A DNA stretch of 64,000 nt from Rhodococcus sp. 105337 (GTDB lineage: Bacteria; Actinomycetota; Actinomycetes; Mycobacteriales; Mycobacteriaceae): positions 124,001 through 188,000 of the forward strand of contig NZ_JABAGQ010000007.1 of assembly GCF_012844225.1 (NCBI RefSeq). Reading direction: 5' to 3'. The position numbers and the translations under genes were made by a program. The notes under the pieces are model-generated. The model searched no databases and had not been told where the DNA came from. It was given only the letters and a program-made list of their open reading frames with translations. Positions 19,504-30,201 of the stretch are shown here, piece after piece; position 1 is the first letter of the stretch; the number at the start of each line of letters is the position of its first letter.

Positions 19504-20862
19504 TCAGATGCCGAGGACCACTTTCGCGATCATGAAGTACACGAGCAGACCCGTGGCGTCGACGAACGTCGTGATGAACGGGTTGGAGAACACCGCAGGA
19601 TCGGCACGGACCGCGCGCGCCAGCATGGGCATCACTCCACCCACCGACGCGGCCATGGTGCAGATACTGAGCAGGGTCAGCCCGATCACCAGACCCAGCG
19701 ACGGCTCGTAGAGCACGGTGACCAGGACGAAGCCCACCGTCCCGAGCAGCAAACCGAGCGACAAGCCCACACACAGTTCGCGAACGAACACCTTTCCCAG
19801 ATCGCGCGGAGTCACGTCGTTGAGCGCGAGCGCACGCGTCACGGTGGTCGCCGCCTGGTTCCCCGTGTTGCCGCCCGTGCCGATGAGGAGGGGGATGAAC
19901 AACGCCAGCGCGACCATCTGCCCCAGCGTGGCCTCGAAGACCTCCAGAACCTGCACGGTCAGCGACGCACCGATCGCCAGGACGAGGAGCCACACCACCC
20001 GGGAGCGCACGATGTTGAACACCGGAGTGGCCAGATACGGCTGGCGCAGCGGTTCGGTACCGCTGATGCGCGCCTGGTCTTCGCTGTCGGAGTCTTCGAG
20101 GATCCGCAGCGCGTCGTCGAACGTGAAGATTCCGACGAGCCGGGTCTCGCTGTCGACCACGGGCAGCGCGAGCCGCTTGAGGTCGGCGCAGCGCCGCGCA
20201 GCCTGTTCGCTGTCCTCGGTGGCATAGGCCCAGTCCGGCCGGCCCGCGATATCGGCGATCACGGCGTCGCGCGGCGCCTTGAGAAGGTCGCGCAAGCTCA
20301 CCACTCCGACCAGGACCCGCGCCCGGTCGGTCACGGGCAGGGTGTAGATGGTCTCCGCGTCGTCCATCCGCTGTTCGAGTTTGTCCAGCGTCTCGGCGAC
20401 GGTGAGATCGGGATGGGTGACGATGTACTCCGGGCTCATCCGCCGCCCGATGGATCCGCGCGGGTAACCGAGGATCTCGGCGGTGAGATCGCGCTGGTCG
20501 GGCGGCAGACCCTGGAGCAGCTTTCCCGCCACTGTCGCGGGCAGTTCGTCGAGCAGGCCCACCCGGTCGTCGGGCTCGAGTTCGGCGAACAGTGCCGCGA
20601 CGTCGTCGTCCTGGAGCGCACCGACGAGGCTGCCCTGCAGCGCGGGGTCCAGGCCCTCGAAAACCGTCATGGCGCGATCCTTGGAGAGCAGCCGGTACAC
20701 GATCGCGCGCTGCGTCGGGTCGAGTCGTTCCAGAATCTCCACGACCTGCCCGGTGGTCAGTTCACCGAGCACCGCGGTCAGTGCCGGCAGATCGGTGCGC
20801 GAAAGTGCCGTCTCCACCGCTCTGATCGACGACTCGCCACCTGCCACCCGGGACTCACTCAC
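19504..20862 (-). CDS. mgtE: Magnesium transporter MgtE
   Basis: MgtE is a homodimeric Mg2+ channel gated by cytosolic Mg2+. The 452-residue protein has the N domain of helical repeats (residues ~15-135; ALTAVLGELTTGQVVEILERLDPTQRAIVYRLL), two CBS domains (~137-260; SPEYIVTHPDLTVAE, LPVVDSETRLVGIFTFDDAL), the plug helix and five membrane helices. The membrane part carries PLLIGTGGNTGNQAATTVTRAL, which contains the conserved pore region, and ends FITTFVDATGLLVYFMIAK. The GTG at 20862 is the start. Divergent from the WYL regulator. No M-box riboswitch is obvious in the 81-base divergent gap. Confidence 0.93.
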   Translation of the reverse strand: MSESRVAGGESSIRAVETALSRTDLPALTAVLGELTTGQVVEILERLDPTQRAIVYRLLSKDRAMTVFEGLDPALQGSLVGALQDDDVAALFAELEPDDRVGLLDELPATVAGKLLQGLPPDQRDLTAEILGYPRGSIGRRMSPEYIVTHPDLTVAETLDKLEQRMDDAETIYTLPVTDRARVLVGVVSLRDLLKAPRDAVIADIAGRPDWAYATEDSEQAARRCADLKRLALPVVDSETRLVGIFTFDDALRILEDSDSEDQARISGTEPLRQPYLATPVFNIVRSRVVWLLVLAIGASLTVQVLEVFEATLGQMVALALFIPLLIGTGGNTGNQAATTVTRALALNDVTPRDLGKVFVRELCVGLSLGLLLGTVGFVLVTVLYEPSLGLVIGLTLLSICTMAASVGGVMPMLARAVRADPAVFSNPFITTFVDATGLLVYFMIAKVVLGI

Positions 20863-20943
20863 CGTTGCACCCTATCGAAGGAGCACGGATCCGTTTCTTC
20901 AACGAGGACAGCTTCGGTCCGCAATACGTGGGATCGTCGAGCC

Positions 20944-21945
20944 ATGCGCGAAACCTCGGCCCGGTTGCTGCGATTGCTGTCGCTCCTGCAGATGCGACGG
21001 GAGTGGTCCGGCGCCGAACTCGCCGATCGACTCCGCATCACCACACGAACCGTCCGGCGGGACGTCGAGAAACTGCGGGAACTCGGCTACCCGGTGGACG
21101 CGACGGTGGGGGTCGGAGGCGGTTACCGGCTGGGAGCGGGTGCCGAGATGCCGCCACTGCTGCTCGACGACGACGAGGTCGTCGCTGTCGCGCTCGCGTT
21201 GCGGTCGGGCGCGTCACATGCGGTCACCGGGATCGGCGACGCCGAAATCCGGGCGCTCGTGAAACTGCGCCAGGTCATGCCGTCGCGTCTGCGGTATCGC
21301 CTCGAGGCTCTGCAGGTCGACGTGGTCGACCACGGCCCTGCCGAGTCGGCGGTGGACGCGGGACTGCTGTCGAGCGTGGCGTCGGTGTGCCACACCCACG
21401 AGAGACTGCGATTCGACTACCGCACGCACGACGGAATCTCGTCGCGGCGCGAGGTCGAACCTCACCGCGTGGTGCGCTCGGGACTGCGGTGGTATCTCGT
21501 CGGATGGGATCTCTCGCGGGACGGGTGGCGTTCGTTCCGCGTGGATCGGATGGAACCGAAGACTCCCACCGGTCCCCGTTTCACGCCTCGGGATCTACCA
21601 CCCGGTGGCGCAACGGGATTCGTCTCCCGAGGGATCGTCAGCGGCACCTCGTCCGTCACAGCACGAGTGCTCATCCACGCGTCGTTCGGAACGGTCGCAC
21701 CGATGATCGACGAGCGCTGGGGCACCGTCGAACCCGTGGACGACGATCACTGCGCCGTCGGTTTCGACGGAAGCTCGCTGGACTCGATCGCGGAGTGGCT
21801 CGCGGCATTCGATCTGGACTTCACCGTGCTCGACCCGCCGGAACTGCGGGAGGCGTGCGGCCGGGTCGCCCGGCATCACGCCGCGCTCGCCGAGCGGTAT
21901 CTACGCGCGTGCGCCGATACGAGCCGAAACCCGTTGGGCCCATGA
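20944..21945 (+). CDS. HTH/WYL-domain transcriptional regulator (YafY type)
   Basis: A 333-residue DNA-binding regulator. Residues ~5-60 form a DeoR-like winged HTH (LLRLLSLLQMRREWSGAELADRLRITTRTVRRDVEKLRELGYPVDA), followed by GGGYRLGAGAEMPPLLLDDDEVVAVALAL, a WYL domain (HERLRFDYRTHDGISSRREVEPHRVV...RWYLVGWDLSRDGWRSFRVDRM), and a WCX-like C-terminal domain. WYL domains bind nucleic acid or nucleotide-like ligands in characterised members. The ATG at 20944 starts just inside the HTH. Divergent from mgtE, which it might control, although nothing shows this. Confidence 0.88.
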   Translation: MRETSARLLRLLSLLQMRREWSGAELADRLRITTRTVRRDVEKLRELGYPVDATVGVGGGYRLGAGAEMPPLLLDDDEVVAVALALRSGASHAVTGIGDAEIRALVKLRQVMPSRLRYRLEALQVDVVDHGPAESAVDAGLLSSVASVCHTHERLRFDYRTHDGISSRREVEPHRVVRSGLRWYLVGWDLSRDGWRSFRVDRMEPKTPTGPRFTPRDLPPGGATGFVSRGIVSGTSSVTARVLIHASFGTVAPMIDERWGTVEPVDDDHCAVGFDGSSLDSIAEWLAAFDLDFTVLDPPELREACGRVARHHAALAERYLRACADTSRNPLGP

Positions 21946-21991
21946 CAAAAACGGCTGGGCCGGCACCCGAGAACGGGTGCCGGCCCAGCCG
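21946..21991 (-). terminator. Intrinsic terminator of cspA
   Basis: Arms 21952-21969 and 21974-21991 form a perfect 18-bp stem with loop agaa. On the minus strand the stem is followed by five Ts (21951-21947), so it ends the cspA transcript; it may also stop the converging WYL transcript. Confidence 0.9.
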
Positions 21992-22004
21992 GAGAAAGTT
22001 GGTG

Positions 22005-22211
22005 TCAGCCGATAACGGTGACGCCGGTGGCCTGCGGGCCCTTCTGGCCCTGGCCGATCTCGAAGCTCACGCGCTGGTTCTCCTCGAGGGTGCGGAAGCC
22101 GCCGCCCTGGATCTCGGAGAAGTGCACGAAGACGTCAGCGGAGCCGTCGGCCGGGGCAATGAAGCCGAAGCCCTTTTCGCCGTTGAACCACTTCACGGTA
22201 CCTTCAGTCAT
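22005..22211 (-). CDS. cspA: Cold-shock protein (CspA family)
   Basis: A 68-residue nucleic-acid chaperone. The OB-fold carries both RNA-binding motifs, KGFGFI and VFVHF, in [20 protein letters not shown] and [11 protein letters not shown]. The ATG at 22211 has AAGGAATACAG upstream. Both sides are marked by strong regulatory structure: an intrinsic terminator immediately downstream and a long untranslated leader. It interrupts the usual ksgA-ispE adjacency. Confidence 0.96.
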   Translation of the reverse strand: MTEGTVKWFNGEKGFGFIAPADGSADVFVHFSEIQGGGFRTLEENQRVSFEIGQGQKGPQATGVTVIG

Positions 22212-22444
22212 TCTGTATTCCTTAAAGCAGGCAGGACGCGTAAACACTGTCCTGTCTCGTCGGGAGACTGTGTGCCTCCCGGGCCTGTCACTACACGATT
22301 GAAACGATTCCGTGGTGGCTAATCGCATCCGCTCGCAACCAGAAATGTGCGAGGGGCTAACCACAAACACAATATCCAACGACCGAGATCAGTAGATCAC
22401 ATACGGGCGGCGCCCCACCAGCATCAGTGAGCTGGATCACATAT
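22212..22444 (-). promoter_or_regulatory. Long cspA leader / promoter region
   Basis: This 233-base gap is more AT-rich than its surroundings and lies between the rsmA stop and the cspA start. Close to the start it contains pairing stretches (for example CAGGACAGTG and CGTCCTG). Known cspA mRNAs have long structured leaders that act as cold sensors; that this one does is inference. Confidence 0.5.
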
Positions 22445-23341
22445 TTATTCCACGGACGCGAGTCGCACGAACGCGGCGGCGTCGAGCTTCTCCCCCCGGG
22501 TGGACGGGTCGATTCCCGCCGTGACCAGGCGACGCTCCGCTTCCGCGGGAGAGCCCGCCCACGTGCTCAGTGCAGCACGTAATGTCTTGCGGCGCTGCGC
22601 AAATGCAGCATCGACCACAGAAAACACCTTCTTCCGATGCGCGGTGTCGGTCGGCCACGGCGGCTCGGCGTACCGATCGACGCGAACCAGTCCGGATTCG
22701 ACCTTCGGCACCGGCCAGAAGACCGCACGCCCCACAGCGCCCGCTCTCCGGACGTCTCCGAAGAACCGCGCCTTCACACTCGGCACCCCGTAGATCCGGC
22801 CTCCCGGCTCGGCCGCGAGGCGATCAGCCACTTCGGACTGCACCATCACCAATGCCGTACGGATGGAAGGGAACTCGGAGAACAGGTGTAGAAGAACGGG
22901 CACTGCGACGTTGTACGGCAGGTTCGCCACCAACGCGGTCGGCGCCGCCGGCAGATCTCGGGGCAGCACCTTCATCGCGTCCATGTGCACGACGTCGAGC
23001 CGGTCCACCAGTTCGGGCGCACGCTCCGCGACCGTGCCCGGGAGGCGCTCGGCGAGCCTCGGATCGAGTTCGACGGCCACCACCCGATCGACGACGTCGA
23101 GCAGAGCGAGGGTGAGAGAACCCAGGCCCGGCCCGACCTCGAGCACCACATCGTCGCGGTCGACACCCGCGACGTTCACGATGCGTCGCACCGTGTTGGC
23201 GTCATGGACGAAGTTCTGTCCGAGTTGCTTTGTCGGACGCACCCCGAACTCCTCCGCGAGCGTGCGGACCTCTGCGGGTCCGAGCAAGGCGGCGAGGCCG
23301 CGGGGAGAAGCCGGGGTGGCGTCTGAAGAATCTGCTGGCAC
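22445..23341 (-). CDS. rsmA: 16S rRNA dimethyladenosine transferase (KsgA/RsmA)
   Basis: RsmA dimethylates two adjacent adenosines in helix 45 of 16S rRNA late in 30S assembly. The 298-residue protein has QLGQNFVHD at the N-terminus, the SAM motif [12 protein letters not shown], acidic [10 protein letters not shown], the catalytic [11 protein letters not shown] motif and the C-terminal [12 protein letters not shown]. The GTG at 23341 begins [10 protein letters not shown]. It starts 59 bases after rpfB on the same strand, the conserved rpfB-ksgA order. Confidence 0.95.
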   Translation of the reverse strand: MPADSSDATPASPRGLAALLGPAEVRTLAEEFGVRPTKQLGQNFVHDANTVRRIVNVAGVDRDDVVLEVGPGLGSLTLALLDVVDRVVAVELDPRLAERLPGTVAERAPELVDRLDVVHMDAMKVLPRDLPAAPTALVANLPYNVAVPVLLHLFSEFPSIRTALVMVQSEVADRLAAEPGGRIYGVPSVKARFFGDVRRAGAVGRAVFWPVPKVESGLVRVDRYAEPPWPTDTAHRKKVFSVVDAAFAQRRKTLRAALSTWAGSPAEAERRLVTAGIDPSTRGEKLDAAAFVRLASVE

Positions 23342-23400
23342 GAGGCGAACCTAGCGCACCTGTAGGCGCGTCATGCGCACCGCGAGGTCATCGGAAGGCC

Positions 23401-24816
<1,416 letters not shown>

Positions 24817-24847
24817 AGAGGCTGCGGGTGGTGCACCCGCAGCCTCT
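24817..24847 (-). terminator. Intrinsic terminator after the DoxX gene
   Basis: AGAGGCTGCGGGTG and CACCCGCAGCCTCT form a perfect 14-bp stem with loop gtg. On the minus strand it is followed by TTTTGC, so it ends the transcript of the DoxX gene 14 bases upstream. Confidence 0.88.
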
Positions 24848-24861
24848 CGTCGCCCTCGCGG

Positions 24862-25290
24862 TTACGCGGCGCGGAGCAGCGGAATCTTCGGCGCGAGGAA
24901 GCGGTCCACGCTGAATGCACCCGCCCCGACGACGGCGAGCAGCAGCGCCCCGAGCCCGAGTGCGGTGACGAGTTCGAATCCACCGTCCGCGGCGTACACG
25001 CCGTTGTCGACGTGCGCGATGAAGAAGGCACCGGCCATGACGAGGAACAGCAGGACCCCGAACACCGGGACGAGGACGCCGAGGATCAGCGCGAGCCCGC
25101 CGAGCACCTCCACCCACGTGGCCACGAACGCGGTGACGGCAGGGATCGGCGCACCCATACCCTCGAAGCCGGCCTTGGTGCCCTCGTATCCCCAGACGTT
25201 GAGCTTCTGGAGGCCGTGGACCAACAAGATGATGCCGATGCCGAGACGGGCGACCAGGATTCCGATGTCGCGAGCGAGCGTGCTGTTCAC
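24862..25290 (-). CDS. DoxX family membrane protein
   Basis: A 142-residue integral membrane protein of the DoxX family, with four hydrophobic helices: IGILVARLGIGIILLVHGLQKL, AVTAFVATWVEVLGGLALILGV, VFGVLLFLVMAGAFFIAH and LVTALGLGALLLAVVGAGAF. The family signature is RLGIGIILLVHGLQKL...GFEGMGAPIP. In mycobacteria a DoxX protein works with a superoxide dismutase and thiosulfate sulfurtransferase complex; no such partner is adjacent here. The GTG at 25290 gives VNSTLARDIG. Confidence 0.87.
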   Translation of the reverse strand: MNSTLARDIGILVARLGIGIILLVHGLQKLNVWGYEGTKAGFEGMGAPIPAVTAFVATWVEVLGGLALILGVLVPVFGVLLFLVMAGAFFIAHVDNGVYAADGGFELVTALGLGALLLAVVGAGAFSVDRFLAPKIPLLRAA

Positions 25291-25403
25291 AGGGGGCCTT
25301 TCGATGGGCGGAGCCGACGGCCCCAGCGCTTGACGCGACAAATAGTTGACGCGACAACCAAGCTAACAAAAGATGGTTGTAGGTTCAACTACAAGGAAAA
25401 GCC

Positions 25404-26462
25404 TCACTCCGGTCTGGTGCCCGCGAAGGCCTCTCCCAGCAGACGCCGCACACCCACACGGGTCACCTCACGCGGGTTGGGATAGGGCTTCTCCGTCGCC
25501 AGTCGCGCAGCCTCGTCGAGGTCCGCTTCGGCCATACCGAGTTCGGCCAAGGTCGTCGGGCCGCCTGCCGCGGCGATCAGGTCGTACACCCCAGCGGGTG
25601 CCGTCGGAGTGACCAGCGCGTCGGCGATCCGTTCCATCACGCGCGGGACCGACACCGCGTTGTACGCCATGACGTGCGGCAGCATCACGGTGTGCACCGC
25701 GGCGTGCGGCAGACCGAACGATCCGCCGAGGACGTGACAGATCTTGTGATGCAAGCCCATGCCCACGGAGGCGAGGCAGGTTCCGGCCAGCCACGCGGCG
25801 AGCAACAGATCCGACCGGCCCTCGCGGTCCGCGAGATCGGCCCCCAGCGCGGGCAGACCGCGACCGATCGCCGAGATCGACTCGACCGCGAGAGCGTCGA
25901 CGACAGGGTTCGCATGCTCGGAATACAGTGCCTCCACCGCGTGTGCCAGAGCGTTGATCGCGCTGGTCACGGCCAGGGGAATCGGCATAGTTGCGGTGAA
26001 GTCGACGTCGTAGATCACCGTCTCCGGCAGAATCTCCCGAGACGAACGCGTGACCTTCACACCCTCGGACGTCTCGCCCAGTACCGGCGTCACCTCCGAA
26101 CCGGCATAGGTGGTCGGCAGAATTACCTGGTCCAGCCCGCTACGAAGCGCGAGCGCTTTCGAGAGACCGGTGGTCGAGCCGCCGCCCACCGCGACGATCG
26201 CATCGACATAGTGCTCTGCCATGCTCACGATCACACGCTCGGTGACCACGACGGGCGTATGCATCTCCGCCCCGTCGAAGCGCGCAACCATCAGCGGACC
26301 GAGAATCTCTTCCACGAGGGTGGCCTGCGCATCCACATGGGCGCCTCCGAGCAGCAGCACCCGCGTGCCGCCGAGTCGCCGAACCTCGTCTGCGACACCC
26401 GCTGCGCTCCCCGCCCCGAAGATCACCCGAGAGGGGTGGGAGGTGTGGACGAATGCGCGCAT
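25404..26462 (-). CDS. Maleylacetate reductase-like iron-type alcohol dehydrogenase
   Basis: A 352-residue enzyme of the iron-containing alcohol dehydrogenase/dehydroquinate-like fold, closest by eye to maleylacetate reductases that convert maleylacetate to 3-oxoadipate in aromatic ring breakdown. It begins MRAFVHTSHPSRVIFGAGSA; the NAD(P) motif is VGGGSTTGLSKALAL, with LPTTYAGSEVTPVLG, HAVEALYSEHANPV, and MGLHHKICHVLGGSFGLPHAAVHTVMLPHV (metal-site His region). The ATG at 26462 is the start. No hydroxyquinol dioxygenase or other aromatic gene is adjacent; it sits in the tatD-rpfB interval, so its physiological substrate is uncertain. Confidence 0.82.
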   Translation of the reverse strand: MRAFVHTSHPSRVIFGAGSAAGVADEVRRLGGTRVLLLGGAHVDAQATLVEEILGPLMVARFDGAEMHTPVVVTERVIVSMAEHYVDAIVAVGGGSTTGLSKALALRSGLDQVILPTTYAGSEVTPVLGETSEGVKVTRSSREILPETVIYDVDFTATMPIPLAVTSAINALAHAVEALYSEHANPVVDALAVESISAIGRGLPALGADLADREGRSDLLLAAWLAGTCLASVGMGLHHKICHVLGGSFGLPHAAVHTVMLPHVMAYNAVSVPRVMERIADALVTPTAPAGVYDLIAAAGGPTTLAELGMAEADLDEAARLATEKPYPNPREVTRVGVRRLLGEAFAGTRPE

Positions 26463-26505
26463 GAACCCTACGGTCTCACGCGGTGGCTGCCCACGTGAGT
26501 GTCGT

Positions 26506-27336
26506 TCACGAAAGTCGGTATACCCGTTCGGCGTTCGCTGTGGTCGCGTGTGCGAGTTCCTCGGCGCTCTCGCCCCGCACCTCCGCGAGCGCCCGCACCG
26601 TGTACGGCAAGCAGTACGACTCGTTGGGCGCACCACGGAAGGGGTGCGGTGTCAGGAACGGCGCATCGGTCTCGACCAGCACGAGGTCGGCGGGCACGAG
26701 CGGTGCGGCCTCCCGCAGGGCCTTCGCGTTCTTGAAACTCACGGTGCCCGAGAAACTGAGCACGTACCCGGCGTCGACGCACTTGCGTGCCATGTCCGCG
26801 TCCGAGGAGAAGCAGTGGAAGATCACGGTCTCCGGTGCGCCCTCGGCGTGGAGCACACGCAGCAGGTCCGCGTCGGCCTCACGGTTGTGGATCATCAACG
26901 GCTTGCCCAGGCGCTTCGCAAGATCGATGTGCCAGCGGAACGCGTCTTCCTGTTCCGCGGGTTCGGCGCAGCCGTCGAGCTTGCCCGGCCAGTACAGATC
27001 CAGGCCCGTCTCCCCCACCGCGACACACCGCGGATCGGCGGCGAGCGTCTCGATGTCGGCGCGCATCGCGTCGTCGAGGCTGTTGGCACGGGTCGGATGG
27101 ATCGCCACCGCGGCGAACACGCGCTCGTCCCAATGGGCGGCCTCGACCGCGAACTTCGCGGCATCGAGATCGTCGGCGACGGTGACCACCCGCCCGACTC
27201 CCACCGCGGCGGCCCGATCCAGGATGGCGGCGGTGGTCGCGGCGTCGTGCGCTCCGCACGCATCGAGATGCGTGTGGGCGTCCACGAGAGGCGCGAGCGG
27301 CTGCGGGGGTTCGGGGGCGGGACGGGCTTTGCTCAC
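26506..27336 (-). CDS. tatD: TatD family metal-dependent hydrolase (DNase)
   Basis: A 276-residue TIM-barrel hydrolase with the metal ligands of the family: DAHTHLD, VGETGLDLYW (Glu), LMIHNREA, IFHCFSSD and LVETDAPFLTP. TatD enzymes are 3'-5' DNA exonucleases linked to repair. The GTG at 27336 follows a 21-base gap from the divergent metG. Gene order metG-tatD-rpfB matches mycobacteria. Downstream the maleylacetate-reductase-like gene starts 43 bases later. Confidence 0.92.
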   Translation of the reverse strand: MSKARPAPEPPQPLAPLVDAHTHLDACGAHDAATTAAILDRAAAVGVGRVVTVADDLDAAKFAVEAAHWDERVFAAVAIHPTRANSLDDAMRADIETLAADPRCVAVGETGLDLYWPGKLDGCAEPAEQEDAFRWHIDLAKRLGKPLMIHNREADADLLRVLHAEGAPETVIFHCFSSDADMARKCVDAGYVLSFSGTVSFKNAKALREAAPLVPADLVLVETDAPFLTPHPFRGAPNESYCLPYTVRALAEVRGESAEELAHATTANAERVYRLS

Positions 27337-27342
27337 GCCCTA

Positions 27343-27348
27343 TAAACT
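27343..27348 (+). promoter_or_regulatory. Minus-10 element of a probable leaderless metG mRNA
   Basis: TAAACT fits the actinobacterial TANNNT box and ends 9 bases before the metG ATG, with no ribosome-binding site between. Transcription should begin at or next to the start codon. Confidence 0.6.
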
Positions 27349-27357
27349 AGCGCCACC

Positions 27358-28914
27358 ATGACTGCGCCTGATTCCTCCCGCCCGCCGTTCTATGTCACCA
27401 CCGCGATCGCGTATCCGAACGGCGTCCCGCACATCGGGCACGCCTACGAGTACATCTCCACGGATGCGATCGCCCGGTTCAAGCGTCTCGACGGCTTCGA
27501 CGTCCGCTTCCTCACCGGTACCGACGAGCACGGCCTGAAGATGCAGCAGACGGCGGCGAAAGAAGGAATCTCCGTCACCGACCTCGCGTCGCGCAACTCC
27601 GACGTCTTCGAGGCGATGGACAAGGCCCTGAAGATCTCGTACGACAGGTTCATCCGTACGACGGACCAGGACCACCTGGAGGCGAGCGCGGCGATCTGGC
27701 AGCGGATGGTCGATGCGGGCGACATCTATCTCGACACCTATGCGGGCTGGTACTCCGTCCGCGACGAGGCCTTCTACACCGACGCCGAGACGACGTTGCT
27801 CGAAGACGGGTCGCGCATCTCCACCGATACCGGCACGCCCGTCGAATGGACCGAGGAGTCCACGTACTTCTTCCGCTTGTCGGCGTATCAGGACCGGCTG
27901 CAGAAGCTGTACGAGGAACAGCCCGAGTTCATCGCCCCCGCGACCCGGCGCAACGAGATCGTCAGCTTCGTCGCCGGCGGGCTCAAGGATCTGTCGATCT
28001 CGCGCACCACGTTCGACTGGGGCGTTCCCGTCCCCGGCAATCCCGAGCACGTGATGTACGTCTGGGTCGATGCCCTCACCAACTACCTCACCGGTGCCGG
28101 GTTCCCCGATACCGAATCCGAGTCCTACCGGCGCTACTGGCCCGCCGACCTGCACATCATCGGCAAGGACATCACGCGGTTCCACACCGTCTACTGGCCC
28201 GCATTCCTGATGTCCGCGGGCCTCGAACTGCCCAAGCGGGTGTTCGTGCACGGGTTCCTGTTCAACAAGGGCGAGAAGATGTCCAAGTCGGTGGGCAACG
28301 TCGTCGATCCCCTCGAGATGGTCGAGCGCTTCGGTCTCGACCAGTTGCGCTTCTTCCTGCTGCGTGAGATCTCGTACGGCCAGGACGGCAGCTACAGCCA
28401 CGACGCCATCGCGAGCCGCATCAACGCCGACCTCGCCAACGACCTCGGTAACCTCGCGCAGCGCTCGCTCACCATGGTCGCCAAGAACCTCGACGGTCAG
28501 GCTCCGACTCCGGGTGCTTTCACCGCGGAAGACGAGGCGATGCTCGCGCAGGCCGACGCACTGCTCGACGAGGTGCGCGCCGAGTTCGACGTGCAGGCAC
28601 TGCACCTCGGCCTCGAGGCGATCTGGCGAGTGCTCGGCGAAACCAACCGCTACTTCTCCGCGCAGCAGCCGTGGGTGCTCCGCAAGACCGATCCCGAGCG
28701 CATGGCGACGGTTCTCTACGTCACGCTCGAGGTCGTGCGTATCGTCGGGATCCTCGTTCAGCCGGTGATGCCCGATTCCGGTGCCAAGATCCTCGATCTG
28801 CTCGGCCAGGACCCCGGCGCCCGGCAGTTCGCGGACATCGCCACGCGGCTCGTGCCGGGCACCGCGCTCCCCGCACCGTCCCCGGTGTTCCCGCGCTACG
28901 TCGACGAGGACTGA
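27358..28914 (+). CDS. metG: Methionyl-tRNA synthetase
   Basis: MetRS charges tRNA-Met. The 518-residue class I synthetase has the HIGH motif in [25 protein letters not shown], the KMSKS motif in [17 protein letters not shown], and a C-terminal anticodon-binding helical domain ([11 protein letters not shown] onward). I see no Cys in the sequence, so the zinc knuckle is absent, as in the zinc-free MetRS group. No C-terminal EMAP/dimer domain. The ATG at 27358 follows a minus-10-like box and is probably leaderless. Confidence 0.96.
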   Translation: MTAPDSSRPPFYVTTAIAYPNGVPHIGHAYEYISTDAIARFKRLDGFDVRFLTGTDEHGLKMQQTAAKEGISVTDLASRNSDVFEAMDKALKISYDRFIRTTDQDHLEASAAIWQRMVDAGDIYLDTYAGWYSVRDEAFYTDAETTLLEDGSRISTDTGTPVEWTEESTYFFRLSAYQDRLQKLYEEQPEFIAPATRRNEIVSFVAGGLKDLSISRTTFDWGVPVPGNPEHVMYVWVDALTNYLTGAGFPDTESESYRRYWPADLHIIGKDITRFHTVYWPAFLMSAGLELPKRVFVHGFLFNKGEKMSKSVGNVVDPLEMVERFGLDQLRFFLLREISYGQDGSYSHDAIASRINADLANDLGNLAQRSLTMVAKNLDGQAPTPGAFTAEDEAMLAQADALLDEVRAEFDVQALHLGLEAIWRVLGETNRYFSAQQPWVLRKTDPERMATVLYVTLEVVRIVGILVQPVMPDSGAKILDLLGQDPGARQFADIATRLVPGTALPAPSPVFPRYVDED

Positions 28915-28938
28915 GCCCTCACCAGCAGGTTCGCGACG

Positions 28939-28961
28939 CCCCACCGGTTCTGTCGGTGGGG
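28939..28961 (+). terminator. Hairpin after metG
   Basis: CCCCACCG-gttctgt-CGGTGGGG is a perfect 8-bp stem 24 bases after the metG stop. No T-run follows. Confidence 0.6.
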
Positions 28962-28978
28962 TGCGCCACACTCCGCTC

Positions 28979-30121
28979 ATGCGGAGCGATAGAACATACA
29001 TTCGAACAGACGAGCTGCACGCCGAGGTGCTCCTCGCCGAACTCGGGGATGTCTACGAGCGCGGCTGGCAACCCGCCGACATACTGCACCTGACCGCGAG
29101 GTCGGGCGACGACACCGACATCCCGCTCGCCGCGCTCACCGTGCTCTTCGATGCGCGCCGTAACCGGGCCGCCGAACGCGCTCCCGACGACTGGGTACGG
29201 CAAGTGCAGGCCATCGCCGAACGGCACCCGGTGCCCGCCCGGCTCGCCGCGCTCTCGCCCGACCTCGGGACGGGCCTGCGATACGCATGTCCCGAGATCT
29301 CCCGCTACCAGGTCGACGGGCTGGCCTTCACCTGGAAGTACCTACCGGCGTTCACCCGGCTCGATGCCCCACCCTCGCAGTGGCCACCCCTGCGCACTCC
29401 CGGCGACACCACAGAGGCCGCACCCGATCCACGCGTGCTCGACCGCATCCGCGGTCTGCTGTCGAAAGCGGAATCCACCGACTTCCCCGACGAGGCCGAG
29501 GCGCTCACTGCGAAAGCGCAGGAACTCGTGACGCGGTACGCGCTCGGCTCCGCACTGCTCACCGGTACCACTCGTCTCACCGATCCCGTGCGCGGCCGGC
29601 GTCTCCACCTCGACGGCCCGTATATCAAAGAGAAGGTGCTGCTGCTCACCGCGATCGGCGACGCCAATCGGGTCCGCACCGTGTGGTTCACCCGCGTGCA
29701 GATCGCGACCGTCGTCGGCACCGTGGCAGATCTTGCACAGGTCGAACTTCTCTTCACCTCACTCCTCGTACAGGCGACCCGCGCTCTCGGTGCCGCCGGA
29801 ACCGCCGGCCGGCGCGGCGGGTCGGCAACGGCGTTCCGCCGCGCGTTCCTCACCGGCTACGCGAAGCGGGTCGGCGAGAGGCTGCGCGAGGCCGACGCTC
29901 GGGCCACGGCGGGTGCCGCCGCCGACGCGCACGTCCCGGTGACCTCCCTCGCGCCGATCCTGGCGCGCCGCTCGGAAGCGGTGGACACCGAGTTCCGGCG
30001 TCTCTTCCCCACTACCCGGGCGTCCCGAAGCCGCGGGATCGACGCCGACGGTTTCCACGCGGGGCGCGACGCGGCCGAGTCCGCGTCCCTCGAGGCCTGG
30101 CAGCACCGCATCGGGCGGTGA
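28979..30121 (+). CDS. DUF2786 domain-containing protein
   Basis: A 380-residue protein of unknown function. The DUF2786 segment is visible at about residues 140-180 (RVLDRIRGLLSKAESTDFPDEAEALTAKAQELVTRYAL), followed by a helical C-terminal region (VAQVELLFTSLLVQATRAL, then RRAFLTGYAKRVGERLREADA). The N-terminal ~130 residues are a separate helical unit (ELHAEVLLAELGDVYERGWQPADILHL). DUF2786 is found in phage and bacterial proteins with no settled role. The ATG at 28979 is used. It lies between metG and the FAD oxidoreductase, all plus strand. Confidence 0.8.
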   Translation: MRSDRTYIRTDELHAEVLLAELGDVYERGWQPADILHLTARSGDDTDIPLAALTVLFDARRNRAAERAPDDWVRQVQAIAERHPVPARLAALSPDLGTGLRYACPEISRYQVDGLAFTWKYLPAFTRLDAPPSQWPPLRTPGDTTEAAPDPRVLDRIRGLLSKAESTDFPDEAEALTAKAQELVTRYALGSALLTGTTRLTDPVRGRRLHLDGPYIKEKVLLLTAIGDANRVRTVWFTRVQIATVVGTVADLAQVELLFTSLLVQATRALGAAGTAGRRGGSATAFRRAFLTGYAKRVGERLREADARATAGAAADAHVPVTSLAPILARRSEAVDTEFRRLFPTTRASRSRGIDADGFHAGRDAAESASLEAWQHRIGR

Positions 30122-30134
30122 CTTCGCGATCGGA

Positions 30135-30161
30135 TGTCACACTCGGCGCTCCACCGGTGTC
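30135..30161 (+). promoter_or_regulatory. ECF41-type promoter upstream of the oxidoreductase-sigma factor pair
   Basis: TGTCACA at 30135-30141 is followed after exactly 16 bases by TGTC at 30158-30161. The recalled ECF41 consensus is TGTCACA-N16-CGTC, so only one base differs. It lies 41 bases before the oxidoreductase start. Confidence 0.75.
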
Positions 30162-30201
30162 CCATCGGTGACACATCCGAACCGAGTGAAGGGCGATCGA
30201 G

